Of a stretch of 64,000 nt of DNA, positions 45,676-52,949 are shown in pieces; position 1 is the stretch's first letter; each line of letters begins with the position of its first letter. Below the pieces are notes generated by a model. It did no database searches, was not told the origin of the DNA, and saw only the letters and a list, made by a program, of their open reading frames with translations. The position numbers were made by a program, and so were the translations under genes. Source of the DNA: Marinobacter halotolerans (GTDB lineage Bacteria > Pseudomonadota > Gammaproteobacteria > Pseudomonadales > Oleiphilaceae); NCBI RefSeq assembly GCF_008795985.1, contig NZ_VMHP01000001.1:1922001-1986000 (forward strand), read 5' to 3'.

Positions 45676-46668
45676 CTAGCGCAGAGCCGGAATCACGTGG
45701 TTTTCAATCAACTGGAACTGCTTGCGGAGATAGGACGAGCCCGGTGACGGCGGGGTCGGGTCTGAAGTCATGACCACGGTCAGTTCGAGGGCAGGCATCA
45801 CGTAGAGCACCTGGCCGCCATAACCGCGCCCGTAGTAACCGGTTTCGCCCGCCAGCGGGCGTTCAAACCAGCCGTAGCCGTAGGGATCGTCGGTATAGGC
45901 GGACCGGCCACGCTCGGTCCAGGATTCGCTCACCCAGCCTTCCGGAAACAGACGCCGATCGCCCACCCGGCCCTGATTGCGATACAGCTCGCCGATTTTC
46001 ACCAGGGCGCGGGGAGACAGGCGCATGTTGTTACCCCCGAAATAGATCCCCTGAGGGTCTCGACCCCAGGCCGGGAATCTGATGTCCAGGGGCTCGCCCA
46101 GCCATTCACGGGCCAGACTCAGGGTGCTGCGGTCAGCGCTTTCAGTCAGGGCCGCGGACAGCAGGTGGCTGCTGCCGGTGGAGTAGAGCATGCGCCCGCC
46201 CGGCTCATCCACAAAGGGCCGGGTAAGCACGTGATGCACCCAGTTATCGCTGTTGACCCAGGGACCGTAGTAACGGCCAGATGTGCGCTGCAGTCCTGCC
46301 TGCAAGGACAGCAGATGCCCCAGCGTAATGCGCTCCACGCCTTTAGTGGCCCTGGCCGGAACCCGGTCCCCCAGGGTTTCCACCACCGGCTGATCCGTTC
46401 CCTCAAACACACCCTTTTTGATGCCAATGCCGACCAGGGCGGCTAGCACGGTTTTGGACAGGGACTTGATGTTGACGGGCGTATCCAGGCCCCTGTTTTG
46501 TATATCCAGCGCCAGAACTTCCCGCCCCTGATGGACAACAATCAAGGTGTGCAGGCGTTCGAGCGTGATTGCCTCTTTTTCCACTGTGGTCTGCCAATCG
46601 TCGACATCGGCGTGACACAACAGAGGAACAACCAGAAGCAGTGCGAATACTACGGAATTCTTGAGCAT
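45676..46668 (-). CDS. Exported serine hydrolase (beta-lactamase/class C-like)
   Basis: A 330-residue penicillin-binding-protein-like hydrolase with a signal peptide (MLKNSVVFALLLVVPLLCHA). The SxxK nucleophile is SLSK in VNIKSLSKTVLAAL, and a YxN-like YSTGSSHL follows. It is an esterase, amidase or beta-lactamase-type enzyme; the substrate cannot be told. ATG 46668 puts the signal peptide at the very N-terminus. Confidence 0.8.
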   Translation of the reverse strand: MLKNSVVFALLLVVPLLCHADVDDWQTTVEKEAITLERLHTLIVVHQGREVLALDIQNRGLDTPVNIKSLSKTVLAALVGIGIKKGVFEGTDQPVVETLGDRVPARATKGVERITLGHLLSLQAGLQRTSGRYYGPWVNSDNWVHHVLTRPFVDEPGGRMLYSTGSSHLLSAALTESADRSTLSLAREWLGEPLDIRFPAWGRDPQGIYFGGNNMRLSPRALVKIGELYRNQGRVGDRRLFPEGWVSESWTERGRSAYTDDPYGYGWFERPLAGETGYYGRGYGGQVLYVMPALELTVVMTSDPTPPSPGSSYLRKQFQLIENHVIPALR

Positions 46669-46728
46669 TCTGACTATACGTCCGGACACTGCGATGGGCT
46701 CACGACGTTGATCTCCTGATCAGGCGCG

Positions 46729-47130
46729 CTAGGCCCAGCCCCGAAGCCTGGCCGCAATATAGGGTGCCAGCGCTGTAGCCGCCAGAACAACGGGCCAGAT
46801 GTTCCCACCTTTGAACGTATAGGCCGCCAGCAACTCGGGCCAGGACTTCCCCTGCCAGAGCCCGAAGGAAAATTCGAAAACGATTGTGAGAACAAGCCAG
46901 CCAAGCCCGACAATGACAAACTGAACAGGGCGGCTGATTTGCAACCAGGGAAGCGACACGTAAGCCATGCCAATGATCAGCGCCGAGAGCAGCAATCCGC
47001 TTAGCACGAGCGAGGTCGGGGTTCCGAAAGCCGGTGTCAGCAAGGATTCGCGCGCGAGGCCGTTGGCAATGGCCAGAACAAGGATGCCGGCCCAGATTAC
47101 CAGGGCCTTCAAAGCGATGACTGTCACCAT
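46729..47130 (-). CDS. Small four-helix membrane protein, unknown function
   Basis: A 133-residue protein with four predicted membrane helices (about 5-24, 40-58, 68-88 and 108-125), rich in Leu, Ala and Val, with no motif that I recognise. GAGGAC before the ATG supports translation. It lies between the serine hydrolase and the GFA gene on the same strand. Confidence 0.65.
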   Translation of the reverse strand: MVTVIALKALVIWAGILVLAIANGLARESLLTPAFGTPTSLVLSGLLLSALIIGMAYVSLPWLQISRPVQFVIVGLGWLVLTIVFEFSFGLWQGKSWPELLAAYTFKGGNIWPVVLAATALAPYIAARLRGWA

Positions 47131-47163
47131 AGCTTGTCCTCATCTTGAATTGCGCGGCACGCC

Positions 47164-47577
47164 TTATTTTCCGTCCTGCGCAACGTAAGCGGCCCCGAAT
47201 TGCGGGAGGTCATCGTTAATCGGCCACCAATTCGCTTTTGACGCCGTGTAGCAGTGCGCAGATGGCTTCGCGTTCAATGGCTCATTGATCAGCCCGGCCC
47301 GAATCCGCACTACGCCCGGCAGCGACTCCTTTCTGCTGAAAACCGGCGATCCGCAGCGACTGCAAAAGATACGCTGCTTGCCCGGCGAGGACTCAAAGGC
47401 GGTTAGCAATTCCGCGCCGCTCTGGAGCTGAAACGCGGCTTCGTCCACCGGTATGTTTGTAGCGAGGGGCGTACCCTGTGCCCTGCGACACTGCGAGCAA
47501 TGACACAGCTGAATGGGCGCCAGCTCGCCTTGAATCTGGAAACGGACTTCACCGCATAAGCAATTACCTGAGTACAC
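47164..47577 (-). CDS. GFA-family zinc protein
   Basis: A 137-residue GFA (glutathione-dependent formaldehyde-activating-like) protein. GNCLCGEVRFQ, LCHCSQCRRAQGTPLATN and IFCSRCGSPVFS provide the zinc cysteines. Biochemical role in this group is mostly unproven. GTG 47577 is chosen, six bases after AAGGAG; the reading frame stays open to 47883, but that extension lies over the methyltransferase gene in another frame. The start overlaps the methyltransferase stop by 14 bases, implying coupling. Confidence 0.85.
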   Translation of the reverse strand: MYSGNCLCGEVRFQIQGELAPIQLCHCSQCRRAQGTPLATNIPVDEAAFQLQSGAELLTAFESSPGKQRIFCSRCGSPVFSRKESLPGVVRIRAGLINEPLNAKPSAHCYTASKANWWPINDDLPQFGAAYVAQDGK

Positions 47578-48313
47578 GGGGCTCTCCTTCTTTGGGTCTG
47601 ACGTCTGGTTTGGCTCTACCGCCCGGCCCGTCTGCGTGCGCTGCCGTGTTAGCGCCAGTGAAAATGACGGACACAGGCTTATGTGTCTCGGGGTGAATGG
47701 GCTCGTGTATCTCCCGTATTTGAAACCCGTTGTCTGAAAACAGCGCCACCCAGCTTCCGAGTGTTCTGAAGTACCAGGGGGCGGGATCGATAAAGTCCGG
47801 GCCAAAACCCGCCCAGGAGCCGTCCCGCCAACCGTCGATATAAGGTAGGTCGCTTGCCGACACCGGGTGAGGTGTCTGAACAATAAACACCCCGCCCGCT
47901 TTCAGGATCGCCGATACCGCTTCAAACAGCGTATCGACCGACTCCTTCCCGAGCAGCGAAAAATTACAGACAACAATGTCGAACGAACCGTCGACGGCAC
48001 CTGCCGCGATGTCCTCGTAAGAGGCCACCAGAAAACGTCCCCCGCCTGCCTTTTCCGCCTGCTCAATCAGATCAGGCACGACATCAACCCCAACTAAATT
48101 CGGGACTCGAGACGCCAATTCACGGATAAGCCATCCCTCGCCGCACCCAATATCGAGCAAAGATACAGGAGAATGACTTAATACAGCCTCGACGATTGCT
48201 TTGTTCGTGATCAGTCTGCGGCTCTCGATATGACCACCGCGCACAGCTTCGGTCCACTGAGATGAATTCTTTCCCCAGGAGTCGACAATCTTTTCGTCAC
48301 TGTGCGGGTTCAT
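47564..48313 (-). CDS. Class I SAM-dependent methyltransferase
   Basis: A 249-residue methyltransferase with motif I LLDIGCGEGWLIRELA, post-I LVGVDVVPDLIEQA and motif IV FDIVVCNFSLLG. Substrate unknown. The arginine/proline-rich C-terminal tail (GPGGRAKPDVRPKEGEPRVLR, last 21 residues) is disordered-looking and its coding DNA overlaps the GFA start. It belongs to a four-gene minus-strand run next to the cassette array. Confidence 0.85.
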   Translation of the reverse strand: MNPHSDEKIVDSWGKNSSQWTEAVRGGHIESRRLITNKAIVEAVLSHSPVSLLDIGCGEGWLIRELASRVPNLVGVDVVPDLIEQAEKAGGGRFLVASYEDIAAGAVDGSFDIVVCNFSLLGKESVDTLFEAVSAILKAGGVFIVQTPHPVSASDLPYIDGWRDGSWAGFGPDFIDPAPWYFRTLGSWVALFSDNGFQIREIHEPIHPETHKPVSVIFTGANTAAHADGPGGRAKPDVRPKEGEPRVLR

Positions 48314-48345
48314 AGGGCAGTCCGTTTTAAGCCGCTAGCGCTGAT

Positions 48346-48846
48346 TTACGCATGCTCTGGCCACATCCCGTCCATCATCACCGGATAGGTGACAGGTTTG
48401 TAATGGGTAAAATCAATATCCCTGACGTGGGTAAAGTCTGTCCATAGCATACGCGCCCCTTTCATCCAGTGAGACGGCCTGACCCGCTTTTCGATCTTCT
48501 CGATTTCGTCAGGTGTGGCTTCACGAACCGGCCCGACTTTGCCGTAGAGCCTTACCCCCGGGGGCGCAACGAAACGGCCCTTTAACAGTGATTTAAACCA
48601 GAATAGCCGACCTGCATTGACCGCCATGACGCAGACATCAGGATTCTGGTCGATGTTCTTACCCAGGGCCTCGGCGTAATGATCAAAGAAATACCCCGTC
48701 TGATCATCGCGCAGAAAGACAGTGCCGACGGGCGTAATATGGGGAGTGCTATCGGGGTTAACGGTTGCTATTGAGCAGTAGATACTGGAGGCCTGACCTT
48801 GTTCCAGTGCCGACTTCACTTTCTGCCAGTCATCCTTGATGTTCAT
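48346..48846 (-). CDS. Pyridoxamine 5'-phosphate oxidase-like (PNPOx-like) protein
   Basis: A 166-residue FMN-binding split-barrel protein: STPHITPVGTVFLRDDQTGYFFDHYAEALGKNIDQNP (split about 28-64) fits the PNPOx-like fold, whose members bind FMN, F420 or heme. Function unknown. ATG 48846 with AAAGGA upstream is the start; the longer frame to 48948 overlaps the DUF3291 gene. It is 34 bases after that gene and likely co-transcribed. Confidence 0.8.
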   Translation of the reverse strand: MNIKDDWQKVKSALEQGQASSIYCSIATVNPDSTPHITPVGTVFLRDDQTGYFFDHYAEALGKNIDQNPDVCVMAVNAGRLFWFKSLLKGRFVAPPGVRLYGKVGPVREATPDEIEKIEKRVRPSHWMKGARMLWTDFTHVRDIDFTHYKPVTYPVMMDGMWPEHA

Positions 48847-48880
48847 TGTTAGTCCTTTTGTGTATCTGTCAGCCCGGGTT

Positions 48881-49339
48881 TTATGCTGGGCGTCCGGCGG
48901 AAACCGGGAATGGTTTCTTGAAGGTGAAAGCCTCCGTGGTTGGGCCATGCTCTCGCAGAATGTTCAGCTTCTGCGCCGCCTCTTCAATTGAAGGAATGTG
49001 ATCGGCAGGCACCCACCAAAGTACCATGTATGCCTCACCCATTTTGTCGAACCACTCTTTCTTGCGGCGCATGATCTCGACATGTGCAGACCGATAAACG
49101 TATTTGTGCAAAGCCTCGATCGAATCCCAGAGGGAAAGATTCACGATCTTGTCGGAGCCGAAATAATCAATGCTGGTAGCATCACCGTCTTCGGTTTGTA
49201 GCCGCCAGACAAAACCAGGGGCTTCATCTGCCAACGCATTAATCCGATCGAGATTCGCGACAAAATCGGAAAGCTGCGGCGAATCTATCGGTGCCAACAG
49301 CGTGGCAATGTTGAGTTGTGCAATATGATACTTACTCAC
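48881..49339 (-). CDS. DUF3291 domain protein
   Basis: A 152-residue protein with the DUF3291 pattern: YHIAQLNIATLLAPIDSP at the N-terminus, GFVWRLQTEDGDAT, VNLSLWDSIEALHKYVYRSAH and WWVPADHIPSIEEA. It looks like a dimeric alpha/beta-barrel monooxygenase relative, with function unknown. GTG 49339, after AGGGAAG, is the start; the frame continues to 49525 but that part would translate an attC site. It is the first gene beyond the last recognisable attC, so it may be a cassette gene that lost its own site. Confidence 0.8.
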   Translation of the reverse strand: MSKYHIAQLNIATLLAPIDSPQLSDFVANLDRINALADEAPGFVWRLQTEDGDATSIDYFGSDKIVNLSLWDSIEALHKYVYRSAHVEIMRRKKEWFDKMGEAYMVLWWVPADHIPSIEEAAQKLNILREHGPTTEAFTFKKPFPVSAGRPA

Positions 49340-49357
49340 AGTTTCTTCCCTGAAAAC

Positions 49358-49431
49358 ACCTAACGCCAGTAGCATGCGCGCCCTTGGAATGGAGCCCAAG
49401 GCGCACGTCGCCGTGCCTGCATTGGTTAGCG
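49358..49431 (-). other. attC site A
   Basis: 74 bases, from the core ACCTAAC (GTTAGGT on the minus strand) to GTTAGCG. The arm AGCATGCGCG is shared with sites B and I, and on the minus strand CAGGCACGGCG is shared with I. It lies between the inverted BrnTA cassette and the DUF3291 gene and is the last site at this end. Confidence 0.8.
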
Positions 49432-49435
49432 CTTG

Positions 49436-49461
49436 TTGACGCCTGCGTATATGCTGATAAT
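49436..49461 (+). promoter_or_regulatory. Candidate promoter of brnT
   Basis: TTGACG at 49436-49441 with GATAAT at 49456-49461 (spacing 14) or TAATTT at 49458-49463 (spacing 16). It sits between attC A and the brnT ATG, so the inverted cassette carries its own promoter. The spacing is imperfect. Confidence 0.45.
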
Positions 49462-49469
49462 TTACTTTT

Positions 49470-49781
49470 ATGATCAATTGGGCACAAGTTACTGGCTTTG
49501 ACTGGGACGAAGGCAACTCCCGCAAAAACGCGGAGAAACATGGCGTCAGTCAGTCCGAAGCGGAAGAAATTTTCTTTAATGAGCCGCTTCTGTTACCGGA
49601 AGACTCCAAACACAGCCAGGCTGAGGCCCGTTTTCACGCTCTTGGTGAAACAGATGATCGGAGGATGCTTCACATCACGTTTGCATTAAGGCAGGGCGAC
49701 ACGCTGGTTCGGGTGATTGCCGCTCGAGACATGCACCGCAAAGGGAGGGCTGTTTATGAGCAAGTTAAAAAAGATGCCTGA
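49470..49781 (+). CDS. brnT: BrnT-family ribonuclease toxin
   Basis: A 103-residue BrnT toxin, a RelE-fold ribonuclease. FDWDEGNSRKNAEKHGVSQSEAEEIF (split about 10-35) and RVIAARDMHRKGRAVYEQ are the family's conserved ends. It is encoded against the direction of the other cassette genes, directly before brnA, with which it overlaps by 26 bases. In BrnTA systems BrnA neutralises the toxin and represses the operon. It may stabilise the array. Confidence 0.9.
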   Translation: MINWAQVTGFDWDEGNSRKNAEKHGVSQSEAEEIFFNEPLLLPEDSKHSQAEARFHALGETDDRRMLHITFALRQGDTLVRVIAARDMHRKGRAVYEQVKKDA

Positions 49782-50028
49782 GTTCAAAACTGAATCAGAA
49801 GAGCGAGCGTTCTGGGAAACCCACGACTCCTCCGATTACCTGGACTGGAGTCACGCAAAACCAGCTTCTTTTCCGAAGTTGAAGCCCTCAACCAAGACAA
49901 TCTCACTCCGCTTGCCCGAAACTCTGCTTGATCGGATCAAAATCGAGGCCAACAAGCGAGATATGCCCTATCAGTCTTTGATCAAAGCTTGGCTTGCAGA
50001 TGACGTGGACGACAGCCGTCGGGCATGA
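49756..50028 (+). CDS. brnA: BrnA-family antitoxin
   Basis: A 90-residue antitoxin with EERAFWETHDSSDYLDWS in the toxin-binding half and a ribbon-helix-helix DNA-binding end (TKTISLRLPETLLDRIKIEANKRDMPYQSLI, about 49-79). ATG 49756 follows GGGAGGG by six bases; a start at 49717 is not needed. It ends three bases before attC B. Confidence 0.9.
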   Translation: MSKLKKMPEFKTESEERAFWETHDSSDYLDWSHAKPASFPKLKPSTKTISLRLPETLLDRIKIEANKRDMPYQSLIKAWLADDVDDSRRA

Positions 50029-50030
50029 AG

Positions 50031-50114
50031 TGCTAACGCTTGCAGCATGCGCGCCCACGGAGTGGGGCCGAAGGCGCAATGTAGTGGGCGTCGCCGCGCC
50101 TACACTTGTTATAT
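50031..50114 (-). other. attC site B
   Basis: 84 bases between TGCTAAC and GTTATAT. The arm AGCATGCGCGCCC is shared with site A. On the minus strand it follows the secreted-protein gene and precedes the back end of the BrnTA cassette. Confidence 0.82.
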
Positions 50115-50116
50115 TC

Positions 50117-50701
50117 CTAATTGTTCTGCGAATTCTGCTTTGCGTGGTATTCGAGAATTTCAGGAAAATTGTCAGCCAGTTCGTCCTTGGAACGAGAAAT
50201 TTGTAAGTATAAATTGTCTCCAAATTCTTTCACTGTTTCTTCTATGCGTCCCTGCATCCCATTCTTCCTACCAGTCAACATTGTGCTTCCAAATGTAAAA
50301 GTTACTGGTGCAAATGTAGTGCTACCGTCTTCCAATTCTTGTGCGTAAGGCACTGCGACGCTGGCGTAAAAGATAAGATTCGCTTCGACATGAATTGCAC
50401 ATGAATAGTTGTTTGTGCCAAATCCTAGTGCGGTAATCTTTATCACATTTGGGAAAAATGATTCTTCTGCTGAAATAGAGAATCCGTTTTGACGGAGAGC
50501 TAACTCCATCTTGTCTTTCATTTTCGAGGGTTGAGGAAGGCAGCCATCAGAAACTTGGTCACTATATTCGATAAAAAAATTATCCCTTAAGGCAATTAGG
50601 CTCCCAATTCCTCCATCAAACAGAAGAGACGAACTATCTTCCGCCGAAGCTAGATTTGGAACGGAAAGCATCAGAACTAAAATGTAGAAATAATTTTTCA
50701 T
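50117..50701 (-). CDS. Secreted protein of unknown function (integron cassette)
   Basis: A 194-residue product with a signal peptide (MKNYFYILVLMLSVPNLASA) and no family that I recognise. The mature part alternates charged and beta-rich stretches (FPNVIKITALGFGTNNYSCAIHV, split about 83-105) and may be a small periplasmic or outer-membrane-associated protein. ATG 50701 follows AAGGAG by six bases; the open frame to 50830 crosses attC C and is not used. AT-rich coding, unlike the flanking core genes. Confidence 0.75.
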   Translation of the reverse strand: MKNYFYILVLMLSVPNLASAEDSSSLLFDGGIGSLIALRDNFFIEYSDQVSDGCLPQPSKMKDKMELALRQNGFSISAEESFFPNVIKITALGFGTNNYSCAIHVEANLIFYASVAVPYAQELEDGSTTFAPVTFTFGSTMLTGRKNGMQGRIEETVKEFGDNLYLQISRSKDELADNFPEILEYHAKQNSQNN

Positions 50702-50729
50702 ACTAACTCCTTGTTTCGCCTTTCTCTTT

Positions 50730-50805
50730 ATATAACGCCGGCGGAACGGGCCGGTTTGTGGAGCGGCAGCGGAACAAAGCGGTCCCGTTGACGCACTTGT
50801 TAACT
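50730..50805 (-). other. attC site C
   Basis: 76 bases between ATATAAC and GTTAACT, GC-rich inside (GCGGAACGGGCCGG, GGTCCCGTTGACGC). It lies directly after the HEPN gene stop (50806) and before the secreted-protein gene, as expected for a cassette end. Confidence 0.8.
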
Positions 50806-51387
50806 TTAAGTCGACTGAAGCCGTATCCAATCTTTGACTGTTAGCTCTAGCCTGAGCACCTCATCCTCAGAAAGAGGGCTGCAGTGAGCAATCGGCCCCC
50901 TGAGTACATTCAAATTCGTCATTATTTTTGTGAATGCTTTTGGGCTCTTAAAAATATCACCAAAATCTGCCCAATTGGCTTTTACAATCTCTCCGAGCTC
51001 CCCAAAAGTGGTGTAATTAATTTCATTTTCCGATCTCGGAGTTACACCTGCATCAAGCTCACGCTGCATGTTTTGTGAAACGCTTGTTTGAATATTTGGC
51101 GGGACAGTTGATGCCCACCAACCACCCCCATGTATTGCTTCTAGCTTGCCGACGACGATATTTCTAGCCGACCGTTCCAAGCAATAGAAAGTCATATAGT
51201 GTTGAGCCATCTGATTCGCTTCGCGAAATATGCTCTCTTCAAAATAATCGGATATGCTGCTCTCTACCCTATGATCTTTCTCCACAAGCCTTAACTGGCC
51301 ACTTTCCTCTAAGCGCTCTAAATCGCCATTAGCTGCCATGCAGCTAAAATAAAAAGAACGTAAACGATTCTCGATGTGATCCGTCAC
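50806..51387 (-). CDS. HEPN (Swt1-like) domain protein, probable RNase effector
   Basis: A 193-residue protein whose C-terminal third (YTTFGELGEIVKANWADFGDIF, then LNVLRGPIAHCSPLSEDEVLRLEL) matches the Swt1-type HEPN fold. RGPIAH (about residues 163-168) is an R-x4-H motif, the catalytic signature of HEPN ribonucleases. The start is GTG 51387, overlapping the DUF5343 stop by four bases (GTGA), so the two are translated together. HEPN proteins are common RNase toxins and anti-phage effectors, so toxin function is likely but unproven. Cassette gene, AT-rich. Confidence 0.75.
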   Translation of the reverse strand: MTDHIENRLRSFYFSCMAANGDLERLEESGQLRLVEKDHRVESSISDYFEESIFREANQMAQHYMTFYCLERSARNIVVGKLEAIHGGGWWASTVPPNIQTSVSQNMQRELDAGVTPRSENEINYTTFGELGEIVKANWADFGDIFKSPKAFTKIMTNLNVLRGPIAHCSPLSEDEVLRLELTVKDWIRLQST

Positions 51388-52016
51388 AGTAGATTCTCCT
51401 TTAGGCTCTTAAATATGGCGTTAAAAACCTTGGGATCATCAGTGTTTGGCAGGATTAAGTTGATGTTGTAAGCAAGACCAAGCTTTCCTACGTGATGTTG
51501 AGCGACTGCCTGAGGTGGCTCTTCTGGCGAGTTTTGTTCGTCCGACTCGGTCGCTTCTTCATAATCAGAGTCGTCTTCGGCTCCATCGACCGCAGTAAAG
51601 TCGGCAAGCTTTTTTGCTTCGAGGAACGTATTGGTAATTCTCTTTGCTGTCACGTTATCGTGGTCTAGGCCGGTTTCGGCGCAAACTAACTCGTGAAATT
51701 TTGCCTTAGTCAGCTCATAAAACCGCTCATTTCTGTCGTAAAGGGGCTTATATGCCTGCATCAGACCCCTAGCCAAAGCTCTTTGTGACAAGTGGGGCGT
51801 TCTAAACTGCTTATAAAGAGACGTCGGAACCCCGGACGCATCTATAAAACCGAGACTTTTTGCATAAGAGATAAATGCTTTATCGTTTGCCCCCTCAAAC
51901 CCCAATGTGGTCGATAGGTAGTTCTGCGTGAACTTTGCAGGGGTAGGAGCTTCTTTTATTTTTTCTAAAATCTTCTTCACCGCCGAAGCAGAAATCATAT
52001 AGGGAAGCTGAGCCAT
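51384..52016 (-). CDS. DUF5343 domain protein, partner of HEPN gene
   Basis: A 210-residue protein. The first 140 residues fit DUF5343: LPYMISASAVKKILEKIKEA, KFTQNYLSTTLGFEGANDKAFISYAKSLGF (split about 28-57), GVPTSLYKQFRTP and a winged-helix-like order. An acidic, low-complexity linker (DGAEDDSDYEEATESDEQNS, about 145-164) leads to a short C-terminal module (LGLAYNINLILPNTDDPKVFNAIFKSL). It is first in a coupled pair with the HEPN gene; it may be the antitoxin, regulator or sensor. AAAAGGAG precedes the ATG. Confidence 0.75.
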   Translation of the reverse strand: MAQLPYMISASAVKKILEKIKEAPTPAKFTQNYLSTTLGFEGANDKAFISYAKSLGFIDASGVPTSLYKQFRTPHLSQRALARGLMQAYKPLYDRNERFYELTKAKFHELVCAETGLDHDNVTAKRITNTFLEAKKLADFTAVDGAEDDSDYEEATESDEQNSPEEPPQAVAQHHVGKLGLAYNINLILPNTDDPKVFNAIFKSLKENLL

Positions 52017-52029
52017 ACTATCTCCTTTT

Positions 52030-52107
52030 AGTTAACGCGGAGCTTTGCGGCAATTTTGGAGCCGCGCAGCGGTGGAAAAATTGTCCGGCAACAGCGGCTT
52101 GTTATAT
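52030..52107 (-). other. attC site D
   Basis: 78 bases between AGTTAAC and GTTATAT, starting a few bases after the membrane/coiled-coil gene and ending upstream of the DUF5343 ribosome site. Interior GCGGAGCTTTGCGG resembles site H. Confidence 0.8.
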
Positions 52108-52110
52108 GTG

Positions 52111-52578
52111 CTAAAGCGTAGCATGGGCAACTTTCTCAAACGGTTCACCTTCAGCATTCTTCCACTGCAGCTTTATTGCGTGCTTACGCTTGGTCTGCAT
52201 GCTAAATGCTGCGATTAGTTCTACGGTCTGCCCTGGTTCCATTGACTCCATTGGAAATTTTTCCTTCAAGTCCGAATCTATAATGCAGTCGTTACCCTCT
52301 GGAAGCTCAACGCTTACCTGATAAGCGGTGGCCTTACCTTTGTTGAAAATCTTGAGGCGGTGTTTTTTACTACCTAGGGTAATGAAGTTTGCCCCGAGGT
52401 CTGCCGTATTTTCACTCTGGGCTTCCCTCTCTTCTTTATCGAGCATTAATGCATTCAGTTTGTGCTGAATTTCAATAAGCTCTTCTTCTTTCTTACGTAA
52501 ACCTCGCGAACGCCAAGTCGCATACCCCGAAAAAAGAAGAGCTACCGCCGCAATTATGTCTCCCAGAGATACATCCAT
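52111..52578 (-). CDS. Membrane-anchored coiled-coil protein (integron cassette)
   Basis: A 155-residue protein with one N-terminal membrane helix (about 5-22), a coiled coil (KKEEELIEIQHKLNALMLDKEE, split about 28-50) and a beta-rich C-terminal domain (HRLKIFNKGKATAYQVSVELPEG and ELIAAFSMQTKRKHAIKLQW), which looks like an immunoglobulin-like fold outside or inside the membrane. Function unknown. It follows the zinc-ribbon gene by five bases and forms one cassette with it. Confidence 0.7.
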   Translation of the reverse strand: MDVSLGDIIAAVALLFSGYATWRSRGLRKKEEELIEIQHKLNALMLDKEEREAQSENTADLGANFITLGSKKHRLKIFNKGKATAYQVSVELPEGNDCIIDSDLKEKFPMESMEPGQTVELIAAFSMQTKRKHAIKLQWKNAEGEPFEKVAHATL

Positions 52579-52583
52579 AAGCC

Positions 52584-52865
52584 CTACTTAAACTTTATGT
52601 TTTTGTTACCACTGAATGCTTTCTTCAGGGACTTCTTCGTTTCATTAGCCACGTCATCTAAGGCTTGCTCGCCTATCTCTCTCATGTGCTCATCTAAATT
52701 TTCCGAATTCTCATGGATGAGCTCTTCTTTAGTCATTTCGCGATCACAGGAGACACAACGTACTTTTGCATGATCGCTTTCAACCGCTTCGTCATACTCA
52801 AATTGTGTTGCCCCACAAGTCGGGCACTGAAGCGATACGTTCCGATCATATTTATCAGAGTTCAT
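52584..52865 (-). CDS. Zinc-ribbon protein (integron cassette)
   Basis: A 93-residue protein with a zinc ribbon: QCPTCGATQFEYDE and VRCVSCDREMTKEELI give two CxxC pairs near residues 13 and 36. A helical tail (EIGEQALDDVANETKKSLKKAF) ends in the basic sequence GNKNIKFK. No known function. ATG 52865 follows AAGGGGGA; the frame upstream to 52937 runs over attC E. Its tight spacing with the next gene suggests one operon-like cassette. Confidence 0.72.
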   Translation of the reverse strand: MNSDKYDRNVSLQCPTCGATQFEYDEAVESDHAKVRCVSCDREMTKEELIHENSENLDEHMREIGEQALDDVANETKKSLKKAFSGNKNIKFK

Positions 52866-52886
52866 AGTTCCCCCTTCGGTGACAAC

Positions 52887-52946
52887 ATATAACGCTTGCA
52901 GCAGGGGCGCGACGCCAGGAGCGTCCCTTGCCTGCACTTGTTAGCA
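52887..52946 (-). other. attC site E
   Basis: 60 bases, the shortest in the array, between ATATAAC and GTTAGCA. The arms GCTTGCAGCAGGGGCGCG and CGTCCCTTGCCTGCACTTG are nearly complementary, as in a classic short attC. Confidence 0.85.
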
Positions 52947-52949
52947 AAT

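Noticed and set aside
47578..47883. N-terminal extension of the GFA gene at 47.2 kb
   Set aside because: The extra 100 residues lie over the methyltransferase gene in another frame; GTG 47577 has a good ribosome site.
48841..48880. ACTAACAA before the PNPOx-like gene considered as an attC core
   Set aside because: It is part of the ribosome site and has no partner GTTA core or dyad within 100 bases.
49340..49525. N-terminal extension of the DUF3291 gene
   Set aside because: It would translate attC A and part of the opposite brnT gene; GTG 49339 has AGGGAAG upstream and begins with the family sequence.
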